The notes under the pieces: generated by a model
The model's input: only the letters and a program-made list of their open reading frames with translations
The model's database searches: none
What the model was told of the DNA's origin: nothing
Position numbers and translations under genes: made by a program
NCBI GenBank assembly: GCA_017852075.1
Contig: JAFMLQ010000019.1
Span: forward strand, 1 to 42,061
Length of the DNA: 42,061 bases
From: Flavobacteriaceae bacterium
Lineage (GTDB): Bacteria; Bacteroidota; Bacteroidia; Flavobacteriales; Flavobacteriaceae
Reading direction: 5' to 3'
In this document: positions 33,932-42,061 of the stretch, piece by piece
Layout: each line of letters begins with the position of its first letter
How positions within the stretch are numbered: the stretch's first letter is position 1

Positions 33932-34972
33932 TTACACATCGTCGTAATCCACGCTTATATTTTCAGTTTGAGCAATGGCTTGACAGGTTAGCACCAAACC
34001 TTCTTCAACTTCTTCATTGGTGAGAATTTGATTGGCTTGCATTTCGGCCTTTCCTTCTGTTATTTTACCAATACAACTACTACAAACCCCACCTTGGCAA
34101 GAGTAGGGAACATCAAGTTTTGCTTGAAGCGCAATGTCGAGAAGGGTTTTATTAGGAATCAATTTTACCGTATGTACAGTTTCATCACAGGTAATTTTCA
34201 GAAGACCTTCTGCAGCGGCATTAGTGACTTTAGCGGCTTGACTACTGGCTGTAAAAAGTTCGAAGAGGACATGCTGCTTGGCAACCCCCTTATCGGCTAG
34301 AAGCTGTTCAGACGACCGAATCATAGCCTCTGGACCGCAGAGGTAAAAACGTTCAGGCGCTTCAGAGTTTTGATTTAAAGCATAATTCAAAAGTGCCGTA
34401 TCAATCCGTCCAAAATGAGCGTCTTTTTCATTTGATTTACTAAAGACCCAGTGCACTTTGAGTTGTTCAGGGTATTTGTCTTCAAGGTCTTGTAATTCTT
34501 TATAAAAAAGGGTTTCTTCAGGCGTTTTGTTTCCGTAAACTAAAGTAAAAGGGTTGAGTGAACTGCCGTGTAAAACCGTTTTTAATATGGACATTATTGG
34601 GGTGATTCCGCTTCCTGCAGCAATGGCCATTATTGGAATTGGGTCTTGTCTTTCTTCAAAAGTAAAGCGCCCTTCGGGAAGCCCCACTTTTATGGCATCA
34701 CCAACTTTTATTTGTTGATTGATATAGGTAGAAAACAAACCTTGCGGAACTTCTTTGACCCCTACCTGAAGAGTCCCCTCGTGAGGAGCTGAACAAATCG
34801 AATATGAGCGACGTACTGGTGTACCATCAATGACAAGTTCTAGTGTAACGTATTGTCCTGGAAGAAATGAATACAGGGGCTTTACCGATTCGGGAATCTC
34901 TATGGTGAGAACAACGGCTTGTGAAGTCATTCGTTTTATTGCTGCGATTTGCAATGAGTGAAATTCAGACAT
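33932..34972 (-). CDS. 2Fe-2S flavin oxidoreductase (PaaE/Hmp-like)
   Basis: A 346-residue electron-transfer protein with three domains. The FAD-binding domain has FLPGQYVTLEL and RRSYSICSAP (about 38-62), the NAD(P)H domain has AIAAGSGITPIMSIL (about 113-127) and YLCGPEAMI, and the C-terminal plant-type ferredoxin domain has CQGGVCSSC with a further Cys in VLTCQA, giving C-x4-C-x2-C and a distal Cys. Family members pass electrons from NADPH to oxygenases or other acceptors. The partner is unknown: no oxygenase lies next to it. A TAAATTTA box, one base off consensus, is 13 bases upstream of the start. Confidence 0.9.
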   Translation of the reverse strand: MSEFHSLQIAAIKRMTSQAVVLTIEIPESVKPLYSFLPGQYVTLELVIDGTPVRRSYSICSAPHEGTLQVGVKEVPQGLFSTYINQQIKVGDAIKVGLPEGRFTFEERQDPIPIMAIAAGSGITPIMSILKTVLHGSSLNPFTLVYGNKTPEETLFYKELQDLEDKYPEQLKVHWVFSKSNEKDAHFGRIDTALLNYALNQNSEAPERFYLCGPEAMIRSSEQLLADKGVAKQHVLFELFTASSQAAKVTNAAAEGLLKITCDETVHTVKLIPNKTLLDIALQAKLDVPYSCQGGVCSSCIGKITEGKAEMQANQILTNEEVEEGLVLTCQAIAQTENISVDYDDV

Positions 34973-34985
34973 AGCTTTTTTTTGG

Positions 34986-34993
34986 TAAATTTA
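34986..34993 (-). promoter_or_regulatory. TAAATTTA -7-like box for the flavin reductase gene
   Basis: One mismatch to TAnnTTTG on the minus strand, 13 bases before the start at 34972. Confidence 0.35.
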
Positions 34994-35038
34994 GGGAAAT
35001 GATTATCATTGGTAAATCAATTGTAGAAAAACAAATTC

Positions 35039-36520
35039 ATGGCCTCATTTTCTGTAATAGACTCCTTCAAATTATCCAAAAAGAAATTTTTTAGAGCTCC
35101 TCAATGGGAATTGAAACTGGCCATCCGAATTTTAATTGGCTTTTTGGTTTTATATTTTCTTGCTGCGTTTTTATTTCTAGGAATAGGAATTTATTTTATT
35201 GTTCAAAAAACTGTTCCAGATCAAAACCCTGTTTTTTTCGTTAATGAATTTTTAATTTACTATTTCGGTATTGAGCTTTTGATCCGCTATTTTGTCCAAA
35301 ATCTTCCTATTACTGACATCAAACCCCTTTTAGTCCAACCGATTTCTAAAAACAAAATCGTTCAAGGAGTCATGCTTCGCTCTTTGGGCTCTTTCTTTAA
35401 TTGGATTCCTATGGTTATTTTGGTTCCTTTTGGCATTGTGTACTCCCTAAACGAACCCACCACCTACACCCTTTGGATATGGGTTATTGGAGTGCTGTTT
35501 ATTTCGGGAATTAATAATTTCCTTGTGTTTTTTATCAATAAAAACCGTGTAGTTGCACTCAGCGTTTTCCTACTATTACTTGCGGGTTCTTTTTTCCAAC
35601 ATGTATTGGGCATACCTCTTTTATCTTTTTTTGGCAAGGGATTTAATTATCTTTATTTACATCCTATATCAATCGTTGTCCTACTCGCATTATTTTTTGG
35701 GATAGTATGTGCACAATACTTTTTTTTAAAAAAACAATTGTATCTCGACAAGGGCTTCAGCCAAAAGAAAGAACGGATTGTGGGTTCAGATCTGAAGATT
35801 TTTGATCGGGCAGGAATATTAGGGCTTTTTATTAAAAACGATATTCGATTGATTTTACGAAACGTACGTGCGCGTCAGGTCGTTTTTGTGGGCTTTTTAT
35901 TTTTATTTTATGGAATTATCTTTTTTAGTCAGAAGGTATATTTGGAATCTTATGTCATGTTGATTTTTGCTGGGGTTTTTACTACTGGTGGGTTCATGCT
36001 CTCTTTTGGACAATTGGTGCCTGCCTGGGATAGTGAATATTATAGTTTTTTGATGTGTCAAAACATTCCTTATCGAAAATACCTTGAGTCCAAACTGTAT
36101 CTGATGATGTTTTCTGTAGTCATCTCTATGGTATTGTCTTTGCCCTACCTCTATTTCGGTTTAAAGATCATGACAATCATTATAGCATGCGCTATTTTCA
36201 ATTTTGGCATGGGTAGCTTTATCACTCTCTATTCAGGGGCATTCAATGCGACCCCAGTAAAACTAAACGTCAAAGCCAAGGCTTTTGAAAACACACAAAA
36301 CTTTAGCCTTACCCAATTGCTATTTACCTTACCGAAAATTGTATTACCTGTTTTGGTGTTTTATGTTCCCTTTCGGTTTTTCGGATTTTCTGCTGGGATT
36401 CTTGGATTGATCCTGACAGGACTTTTGGGCTTGTTGTTTAGGGGTTTTTTACTCAGAGCTATAGAAAAGACGTATCAAAAAAGAAAATATAAAACTCTTT
36501 CCTCATTCAAAAAAACATAA
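35039..36520 (+). CDS. DUF5687 family ABC exporter membrane protein
   Basis: A 493-residue polytopic membrane protein with about 12 hydrophobic spans. The start SFKLSKKKFFRAPQWELKLAIRILIGFLVLYFL and the internal IKNDIRLILRNVRARQVV segment match the DUF5687 family, a Bacteroidota group of ABC-2-like membrane components. The ATPase gene follows with 1 base between, so they form a transporter pair. Substrate unknown. I see no convincing -7 box upstream. Confidence 0.82.
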   Translation: MASFSVIDSFKLSKKKFFRAPQWELKLAIRILIGFLVLYFLAAFLFLGIGIYFIVQKTVPDQNPVFFVNEFLIYYFGIELLIRYFVQNLPITDIKPLLVQPISKNKIVQGVMLRSLGSFFNWIPMVILVPFGIVYSLNEPTTYTLWIWVIGVLFISGINNFLVFFINKNRVVALSVFLLLLAGSFFQHVLGIPLLSFFGKGFNYLYLHPISIVVLLALFFGIVCAQYFFLKKQLYLDKGFSQKKERIVGSDLKIFDRAGILGLFIKNDIRLILRNVRARQVVFVGFLFLFYGIIFFSQKVYLESYVMLIFAGVFTTGGFMLSFGQLVPAWDSEYYSFLMCQNIPYRKYLESKLYLMMFSVVISMVLSLPYLYFGLKIMTIIIACAIFNFGMGSFITLYSGAFNATPVKLNVKAKAFENTQNFSLTQLLFTLPKIVLPVLVFYVPFRFFGFSAGILGLILTGLLGLLFRGFLLRAIEKTYQKRKYKTLSSFKKT

Positions 36521-36521
36521 C

Positions 36522-37223
36522 ATGATAACCGTTACAGATTTGTCCAAAAAATATGGTGGAACACTAGTCTTACAGCTCCCCGAATTGAATATTCCTAAAG
36601 GTCAACGCTTCGGTCTGGTAGGAAATAATGGTGCTGGTAAAACCACTTTTTTTAGCTTGATCTTAGATTTGATAGAGAGCACTAGTGGTCGCATTACAAT
36701 AAATGAGATTGATGTCAAATCTAGTGAAGACTGGAAACCCTTTACTGCCGCATTTATTGATGAAAGCTATTTGATCGGCTATTTAACGGTCGAAGAATAC
36801 TATTATTTTTTGGGAAACCTTCGTGGTTTGAGCACAAAGGAAATTGACACCTGGGTCTTGAATTTTGAATCGTTTTTTAATGGAGAAATTTTGGGAAAAA
36901 AGAAATACCTCCGAGACCTTTCCAAAGGAAATCAAAAAAAAGCAGGAATTGTAGGAAGCTTGATCGGATCTCCAGATTTGGTGATTTTAGACGAACCTTT
37001 TGCTAACCTCGACCCGAGTTCGCAAATCAGGTTAAAAAAATTAATTGAGAATATTGCGAAAAACAGTGAAATTACCTTTTTGATTTCGAGTCATGACTTG
37101 ACCCATGTAACCGAAGTTTGTGACCGAATCGTATTATTAGAAAACGGAACAATATTAAAAGACATTAAAACAACTTCATCTACCCTAAAAGAACTCGAAT
37201 CCTATTTTTCACTTAAAGAATGA
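36522..37223 (+). CDS. ABC transporter ATP-binding protein
   Basis: A 233-residue ABC ATPase. Walker A is GNNGAGKTTFF at about 34-44, the signature is LSKGNQKKAGI (a lysine-rich variant of LSGGQ) and Walker B is LVILDEPFANLDP, followed by the H-loop SSHD. It has the CcmA/ABC-2 export type layout and pairs with the DUF5687 membrane protein immediately upstream. Substrate unknown. Confidence 0.92.
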   Translation: MITVTDLSKKYGGTLVLQLPELNIPKGQRFGLVGNNGAGKTTFFSLILDLIESTSGRITINEIDVKSSEDWKPFTAAFIDESYLIGYLTVEEYYYFLGNLRGLSTKEIDTWVLNFESFFNGEILGKKKYLRDLSKGNQKKAGIVGSLIGSPDLVILDEPFANLDPSSQIRLKKLIENIAKNSEITFLISSHDLTHVTEVCDRIVLLENGTILKDIKTTSSTLKELESYFSLKE

Positions 37224-37276
37224 TGGCAGATACTAAATCACATCTTTTTTAGTTATTATCTAGCAACCTTATACAG

Positions 37277-39736
37277 ATGTCCTCAATGCGATATGTTTTT
37301 TCATGTACGATAGTGTCATTCTTTTTTTTGCTCTCCTGTAGTACGACAAAAAAGGGAGTGTTCAACAAGGGGTATCATACCTTGACTACCAAGTATAATG
37401 TATTGTTTAATGGGAAAGAAGCGTTTTCCATAGGCGAATCCATTTTAGAAGAAACCTTTGAAGACAATTTTTATGAGTTACTGCCTGTAGAACCGATCAA
37501 TCTTCGAGGGGAAAACATCGACGAAACAACGATTGTTCCTGGTTTTGATCGCGCCGAAGAAAAAGCGGTAAAAAGCATTCAAAAACATTCCATCAAAATC
37601 AACGACATTCAGTACAACGGTCAAATGGATGATGCGTATCTTCTGTTGGGAAAAGCACGTTATTTTGACAGGCGCTTTTTCCCAGCTTTGGAAGCCTTCA
37701 ATTTTCTTTTAGAGAGCGAGGCCAGTAGAGCCAATTTTGTTGAAGGAAAAATTTGGAGAGAAAAAACAAATATCAGACTCAGAAATGTAGAGCTTGCCAT
37801 TGACAACCTGACGCCCCTTGCCAGAGCACTGTTCCAAAATAACACCTTCTATTCACAGGCAAATGCGACTCTTGCAGACGCTTATATAAATTTAAAGCAG
37901 TTGGATTCCGCAGCCTTCTATATCAAAAGGGCGGCTTTGAAAGAACCGAAAAGAAAAAATAAAGCACGTTATCTTTTTATTACTGGCCAACTTTTTGAAA
38001 CCCTAGGAAAAACAGATTCTGCACAATGGGCCTATTCTGAGATTCTCGCATTAAAAAGAAAAGCGCCTAGAAAGTTTTCAATTCAAGCTGAAATCAAGAA
38101 AAGCTTGGTTGACACCGAAATTGATTTTGAAGATCGGGTAGTTTTTTTGCAAAAAATGCTGAAAAATTATGAAAACCAGCCCTTTGAACATGTGTTAAAT
38201 CGAGCAATTGCAAACCTCTATTTACAACAGGAGAATGATAGTGTGGCATTGGAATATTTTAATAGGTCGCTTGAGTCTCCCTCTCTAGATTCGTATACTG
38301 AAATAGAAAATTTTCGGGATCTCGCAGAGTATCATTTTACAAATGGCGCTTACTTGAAATCCGGAGGATATTTAGACAAATTACTACTCCTTTTTGATGA
38401 GTCCACCAGTACATATAAAAAATTAAAAAGAAAAAGAGACAATTTGGGGGAAGTCATAAGTTATGAAAATACCGTTCAAGAAACCGACAGTATTTTGGGC
38501 TTGCTCCGATTACCTCAAAGCGAACAACTGGCCTATTTTGAAAACTATTTAGAACAAAAGCAACAAAAACAGGCCTTGATTCTTCAAAAGCAGAATGAGC
38601 AAAAACGATTTCAATTTTTAGACGGAACGAAAACAGCTTTTTATTTTTACAATCCAAACCAATTGTTGCAAGGGAAACAGACGTATTTGGCAAATTGGGG
38701 TAACCGCCCAAATGTGGATAACTGGAGAAGTGCCAATACGATATTAAACCTCAATTCACAAGATGAAGATGCCGCTCCCTCAGACGAACTCACCGCTTCC
38801 ATTATTCAAGAAACACCCGAAAGCTTTGTATCCCAATTACCCAAAACAAAAAAGGAAAAAGACAGTCTGATATTAATCAACCAAAAAGCCTATTTACAGT
38901 TAGGAATGATTTACAAAGAAAAGTTTAAAAACTATCCTTTAGCACATGAACGTTTAGAGAAAGTAATGTCCTTAAAACCTAAGGATGAAATCGCAGTTCA
39001 AGCACTTTATCATTTGTATCGAATGAACGAAGAAGAGGGCTCGTTAAAAGCGAAAATGTACAAAGAACAACTTATAACAAAGTATCCAGAGACCGCCTTT
39101 GCAAGTTTGTTGTCAGACCCCGAAAATTACGACAACTCAGTAATGATTACACCAGAAACCTTATATGTTGAAGCGCTTGATTTGTTTAATAAGCAACAGC
39201 TTCTAGAAACCTTAGAAGCGCTTGAGAAACTGACTGTATTGGCAAGTGGCAGCTCAATTGAACCTAAAATCAATTTGCTAAAAGCCCATACGTTGGGCCG
39301 TTTAAATGGAGTTACAGCTTGGAAAGCTTCATTGAATGAAGTGGCCACAAATTTTAGCGCTGTAGAAGAAGGTATTCAAGCAAAAGCCCTTCTAGAAAAG
39401 ATTAATGCATCCAATGATCTGGAAGAAACAGGGGTGATTTATAAAAATTACAAATGGGTTTTCCCTTTTCCCATAAATCAAAAAGAAAACGCTCAAAACC
39501 TTCTTAAAACTCTAGAAAAAGACGTTTTCTCCTACAATAAATTTTGGAGTGTGAGTCTGGACCCCTACAACAAAGAGTTTGTTTTTGTGGTGGTTCATGG
39601 AATTCGCAGCCCCAAAGAAATTGAAAATTGGAAAACACAGTTACAGCTCAATACAAACAATCATAATTTTGTAACTTTGGCTTCCCAATACCGAGAATAT
39701 CTGAAAAACAAAACCTGGAAAAACATTTTAAAATGA
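37277..39736 (+). CDS. sprE: SprE/PorW-like TPR lipoprotein (type IX secretion/gliding)
   Basis: An 819-residue lipoprotein with the signal peptide ending FFFLLSC followed by STTKKG, so membrane-anchored through Cys. The start KGYHTLTTKYNVLFNGKEAF and NIDETTIVPGFDRAEEKAVKSIQKHS match SprE/PorW, needed for type IX secretion and, where present, gliding. Tetratricopeptide-like helical pairs run through about 110-390 and again at about 545-690. ATG 37286 (MRYVFSC) is a plausible alternative start, since it gives a shorter signal. The gene leads an operon with bactofilin (4-base overlap) and atpZ. Other T9SS genes are not in the window. Confidence 0.85.
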   Translation: MSSMRYVFSCTIVSFFFLLSCSTTKKGVFNKGYHTLTTKYNVLFNGKEAFSIGESILEETFEDNFYELLPVEPINLRGENIDETTIVPGFDRAEEKAVKSIQKHSIKINDIQYNGQMDDAYLLLGKARYFDRRFFPALEAFNFLLESEASRANFVEGKIWREKTNIRLRNVELAIDNLTPLARALFQNNTFYSQANATLADAYINLKQLDSAAFYIKRAALKEPKRKNKARYLFITGQLFETLGKTDSAQWAYSEILALKRKAPRKFSIQAEIKKSLVDTEIDFEDRVVFLQKMLKNYENQPFEHVLNRAIANLYLQQENDSVALEYFNRSLESPSLDSYTEIENFRDLAEYHFTNGAYLKSGGYLDKLLLLFDESTSTYKKLKRKRDNLGEVISYENTVQETDSILGLLRLPQSEQLAYFENYLEQKQQKQALILQKQNEQKRFQFLDGTKTAFYFYNPNQLLQGKQTYLANWGNRPNVDNWRSANTILNLNSQDEDAAPSDELTASIIQETPESFVSQLPKTKKEKDSLILINQKAYLQLGMIYKEKFKNYPLAHERLEKVMSLKPKDEIAVQALYHLYRMNEEEGSLKAKMYKEQLITKYPETAFASLLSDPENYDNSVMITPETLYVEALDLFNKQQLLETLEALEKLTVLASGSSIEPKINLLKAHTLGRLNGVTAWKASLNEVATNFSAVEEGIQAKALLEKINASNDLEETGVIYKNYKWVFPFPINQKENAQNLLKTLEKDVFSYNKFWSVSLDPYNKEFVFVVVHGIRSPKEIENWKTQLQLNTNNHNFVTLASQYREYLKNKTWKNILK

Positions 39737-40143
39737 GAGTAACAGAAAACAACGGACAATACAGCAAAATAGATAAAAACACCATTTTCAAAGGGTCTAT
39801 AAGTGCAAAAACAGATATCCGAATTGACGGTACGGTAGAAGGAGACGTAAATACGACAGGCAAAGTGATTTTTGGAAAAGAAGCAAAAGTGATGGGAACT
39901 GTGTTGTGCGGTAATGCAGATATTGAAGGTACATTCGATGGGGAACTTACCGTATCTGGAATTTTGAATTTGAAAACAGGATCCAATGTCAAGGGAAAAG
40001 TTCGCATTCAAAAACTTATTGTCGAATCGGGAGCAACCTTTAACGCAAACTGTTCCATGCATTCTGCAGAAGAAGGTGTGAAAAAGCTAAAAAACACAAA
40101 TGAAAAAGAGGGAAAAGCCGAACCGATGGCTAATATTCTCTAG
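39733..40143 (+). CDS. bactofilin
   Basis: A 136-residue bactofilin (polymer-forming cytoskeletal protein). The beta-helical core (about 18-110) has the repeated pattern of Gly, hydrophobic and charged residues: TIFKGSISAKTDIRIDGTVEG, then KVIFGKEAKVMGTVLCGNADIEGTFDGELTVSG and LKTGSNVKGKVRIQKLIVESGA. Bactofilins form non-nucleotide filaments linked to cell shape, stalks or motility. It overlaps sprE by 4 bases and atpZ by 44, so all three are probably made from one message. Confidence 0.93.
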   Translation: MRVTENNGQYSKIDKNTIFKGSISAKTDIRIDGTVEGDVNTTGKVIFGKEAKVMGTVLCGNADIEGTFDGELTVSGILNLKTGSNVKGKVRIQKLIVESGATFNANCSMHSAEEGVKKLKNTNEKEGKAEPMANIL

Positions 40144-40321
40144 CCTCGCTTTTCAAATTGCGCTCATCATGTGGTCTGCTATTCGTTTGGGACAATATCT
40201 TGATGAGAAATTTCTGTCCACTGAAAATCAATTTGTACTGCTATTGTGCAGCGTGGGTTTGGTAGCAATTCTGTGGATGATTTACAAGCAAAGCAAACGT
40301 TTTTGGAACGAAGAAAAATGA
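40100..40321 (+). CDS. atpZ: AtpZ/AtpI family protein
   Basis: A 73-residue protein with two transmembrane helices (about 10-30 and 43-62) of the AtpZ/AtpI class, which helps assemble or regulate F1Fo ATP synthase. The loop RLGQYLDEKF between the helices is the family signature. The first 44 bases lie inside bactofilin in another frame. ATG 40100 fits the usual Lys-rich start, and no better downstream start is available. It ends in an ATGA overlap with the next gene. Confidence 0.88.
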   Translation: MKKREKPNRWLIFSSLAFQIALIMWSAIRLGQYLDEKFLSTENQFVLLLCSVGLVAILWMIYKQSKRFWNEEK

Positions 40322-40677
40322 GAAAAAACGCAACGTATACAGTCTTCTTTTTTATCACTTTAGGCCTCGCTTTTACTATTCACCTACAGGCACTTCCCAA
40401 CGCAAAATTTTTTCTTATTCAAAGCTATTCCATCAATGCAGTACTCGCATTGGCCGCATTACTTCTTTTGGGTTTTGGAATGGAAAAGAAGAAAAATAAT
40501 TTAGCCAATCTTTATTTGATCACCGTAGCGATGAAACTTATCGTATATTTTCTTTTTTTTCATCCCCAATTTAAGTTGGACGGTACAGTAAACCGAAGTG
40601 AGTTTTTCATGTTTTTTATTCCTTATGCCCTAGGGCTTTTGGCAGAAATCATTTTGTTAGCTAGGCGGTTTACTTAA
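40318..40677 (+). CDS. DUF6168-like small membrane protein
   Basis: A 119-residue protein with four hydrophobic helices. It lies between atpZ and atpB, the position usually taken by a small membrane protein (DUF6168 in flavobacteria, by recall), reminiscent of AtpI in other phyla. The start ATG 40318 is fixed by the 4-base overlap with atpZ; a longer in-frame ATG at 40246 lies inside atpZ and is unlikely. A role in ATP synthase assembly is inferred only from position. Confidence 0.72.
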   Translation: MRKNATYTVFFFITLGLAFTIHLQALPNAKFFLIQSYSINAVLALAALLLLGFGMEKKKNNLANLYLITVAMKLIVYFLFFHPQFKLDGTVNRSEFFMFFIPYALGLLAEIILLARRFT

Positions 40678-40776
40678 ATAGGAAGCTTTGGAAAGGAACT
40701 TTTCCCAAGTGAGGGAACACACTAAAAAAGAAGTTTAAAAAAACATTTAAAAGTTTCTTTATTTATCCGAAAGCCT

Positions 40777-40784
40777 TACATTTG
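40777..40784 (+). promoter_or_regulatory. TACATTTG -7 box for the ATP synthase operon
   Basis: A perfect TAnnTTTG element with TTTC 19 bases upstream (40754-40757). It precedes the atpB ATG by 33 bases and probably drives atpB-atpE and the genes beyond the window. Confidence 0.7.
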
Positions 40785-40817
40785 CAGCGCTAAAAACACG
40801 ATTTAAACCATTGTTTT

Positions 40818-41918
40818 ATGCTGTCTATGCAACACAAAACCAACGCCAATTTATTTTTATTCCTTGCGTTGTTTTTTGCGCCCTTTTTTCTTCAAGCAAA
40901 TGACAGTAAACCTTCAGGAGATTTAAAAACTGAAATAAAAGAATACATTTCACATCACTTAGAGGATGCGTACGATTTTAGTTTGTTTTCTTATACAAAC
41001 GCTTCTGGGGAACATATATATATTGGGATTCCTTTGCCAGTAATATTATGGGATGACGGACTTCAAATTTTTTCTTCTTCAAAACTACATCATGGAGAAC
41101 ATGTCGCACAGGTAGGAACAAATTATTACAAGCTGGATCACGGAAAGATTTACAAAACCGATGCCGAAGGCACAATCAATTACGACGAAACACAACACGC
41201 AACCAATGTTGCTCCAATAGACCTTTCTATAACCAAGGGCGTTGCAAGCATGTTATTGATAGCGATATTGATGTTCTATTTGTTTTCTAGTCTTGCTAGA
41301 TCATATTCAAAAACAGGAGGTGTACCTGCTGGGATTGGACGCTTTTTTGAACCCATTGTACTATACATTCGAGACGACATAGCCAGACCCAACATTGGCG
41401 AAAAGAAATACGGAAAGTACATGAATTTCTTATTGACGGTTTTCTTTTTCATTTGGTTTTTAAACCTTATGGGTCTTACTCCACTTGGCGTAAACGTAAC
41501 TGGAAATATTGCCGTTACATTTGGTTTGGCCTTGCTGACTTTTTTGATTACAAACCTTACGGGAACAAAAGACTACTGGCTTCATATTTTTGATCCTCTT
41601 GGTGCATCGATGAAGTGGTATGCTAAGATTCCGTTATATATTATTTTAATTCCCATCGAAGTTTTGGGAATTTTTATCAAGCCATTTTCTCTCTTGATTC
41701 GTTTGTATGCCAATATGCAGGCAGGACATATCGTTTTAATGAGCTTGATAGGTTTGATGTTTATTTTTAAAAGTTGGTTGGGCAGCCCTCTGTCCTTTGG
41801 ACTAGCTTTTGCAATATCAATTATAGAATTGTTAGTGGCCTTATTACAGGCCTATATATTTACGATGCTTTCTGCACTTTATTTCGGTTTTGCCGCTGAA
41901 GAACATGAGCATCATTAA
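40818..41918 (+). CDS. atpB: ATP synthase Fo subunit a
   Basis: A 366-residue a subunit of F1Fo ATP synthase. A signal-like hydrophobic start (LFLFLALFFAPFFLQA) and a periplasmic N-terminal domain of about 110 residues precede the usual membrane core (about 145-360), as is typical for Bacteroidota. The essential arginine is Arg295 in LLIRLYANMQAGHI, and ALLQAYIFTMLSALYFGFA is the final helix. ATG 40827 is an alternative start 3 codons in. It follows the strongest promoter in the window and is separated by about 50 bases from atpE. Confidence 0.96.
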   Translation: MLSMQHKTNANLFLFLALFFAPFFLQANDSKPSGDLKTEIKEYISHHLEDAYDFSLFSYTNASGEHIYIGIPLPVILWDDGLQIFSSSKLHHGEHVAQVGTNYYKLDHGKIYKTDAEGTINYDETQHATNVAPIDLSITKGVASMLLIAILMFYLFSSLARSYSKTGGVPAGIGRFFEPIVLYIRDDIARPNIGEKKYGKYMNFLLTVFFFIWFLNLMGLTPLGVNVTGNIAVTFGLALLTFLITNLTGTKDYWLHIFDPLGASMKWYAKIPLYIILIPIEVLGIFIKPFSLLIRLYANMQAGHIVLMSLIGLMFIFKSWLGSPLSFGLAFAISIIELLVALLQAYIFTMLSALYFGFAAEEHEHH

Positions 41919-41972
41919 CCTAAAACACAATAGTGTGTCAAAAAAAGAGTGTTTAATTTTAAATTTTAGTAT

Positions 41973-42061
41973 ATGGAAATTCCAGTAATGGTAGGTGCCG
42001 GTTTAGTAGTAATCGGTGTAGGTATGGGTATCGGTAGAATCGGTGGTTCTGCAATGGAGGC
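41973..42061 (+). CDS. atpE: ATP synthase Fo subunit c (5' part, cut by window edge)
   Basis: The first 29 codons of the c-ring subunit: MEIPVMVGAGLVVIGVGMGI and the following GRIGGSAMEA match the first helix of Bacteroidota AtpE. The essential carboxylate of the second helix and the ion-type residues are beyond the window, so H+ or Na+ use cannot be judged. Confidence 0.9.
   Translation, partial: MEIPVMVGAGLVVIGVGMGIGRIGGSAME

Noticed and set aside
40686-40710. TGGAAA...TTTTCC hairpin between the DUF6168-like gene and atpB
   Set aside because: Short stem without a following T-run; a terminator is possible but not supported.
41919-41972. ACAC-AATA-GTGT hairpin after atpB
   Set aside because: Four-base-pair stem with no T-run; too weak to call a terminator, and atpE should be co-transcribed.
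1-42061. CRISPR arrays, insertion sequences, prophage or integrase genes, rRNA and riboswitches
   Set aside because: No regularly spaced repeats, transposase or integrase signatures, rRNA-like segments or conserved riboswitch cores were seen on either strand.

Overview
This AT-rich window reads as the chromosome of a member of the Flavobacteriaceae (Bacteroidota). Supporting signs are the recurring TAnnTTTG -7 promoter boxes close to start codons, the lack of clear Shine-Dalgarno sequences, the lineage-typical genes (SprE/PorW-like type IX secretion lipoprotein, bactofilin, DUF4837, DUF5687, DUF6341, DUF6427 and DUF2452 families, AtpZ, an ATP synthase a subunit with a long secreted N-terminus) and the close packing of genes. 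Nearly everything is housekeeping. I see no prophage, insertion sequence, CRISPR array, rRNA or riboswitch. There is one tRNA gene (Cys).

Layout. 1-3.5 kb: a small hypothetical ORF, DUF2452, rbfA, an FtsX/LolE-type permease and dusB. 3.5-5.9 kb: lepA between two eroded gene remnants. 5.9-11.2 kb: a SulP anion transporter with an unusual C-terminal domain, an MBL-fold hydrolase, an M1 aminopeptidase and rnpA. 11.2-12.1 kb: a GNAT acetyltransferase and rpiB on the minus strand. 12.1-12.6 kb: about 500 bp of very AT-rich non-coding DNA with DnaA-box-like sites. 12.6-20.2 kb: rnr, DUF2807, tRNA-Cys, folB, glnS, an SPFH protein and gltX. 20.2-24.5 kb: ybeY, mnmG, a methyltransferase and holB, with two parS-like centromere sites flanking mnmG. 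24.5-27 kb: pgk, DUF4837 and tatA. 27-31.5 kb: a tight four-gene envelope operon (M23 peptidase, GH3-family adenylating enzyme, glycosyltransferase, polysaccharide pyruvyl transferase). 31.5-37.2 kb: purD, two small or integral membrane proteins, a 2Fe-2S flavin reductase and a DUF5687/ABC ATPase exporter pair. 37.3-42.06 kb: sprE-like gene, bactofilin, atpZ, a small membrane protein, atpB and the first bases of atpE, cut by the window edge.

The most interesting reading is that this is an origin-proximal region. The 12.13-12.61 kb gap has two perfect TTATNCACA boxes, near matches, palindromes and AT-rich stretches. The genes on either side diverge from it. Sampled plus-strand genes are C-rich to its left and G-rich to its right. 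rnpA and mnmG, classic origin neighbours in other phyla, lie on its two sides. Two 16-bp parS-like sites, exact reverse complements of each other, lie 8-10 kb away. I infer oriC here; whole-chromosome skew would settle it.

Other points: ybeY seems to start at a non-AUG codon (AUC or AUU), DUF2452 can only start at TTG, several promoters abut start codons so closely that transcripts may be nearly leaderless, and five convergent gene pairs overlap at their 3' ends.
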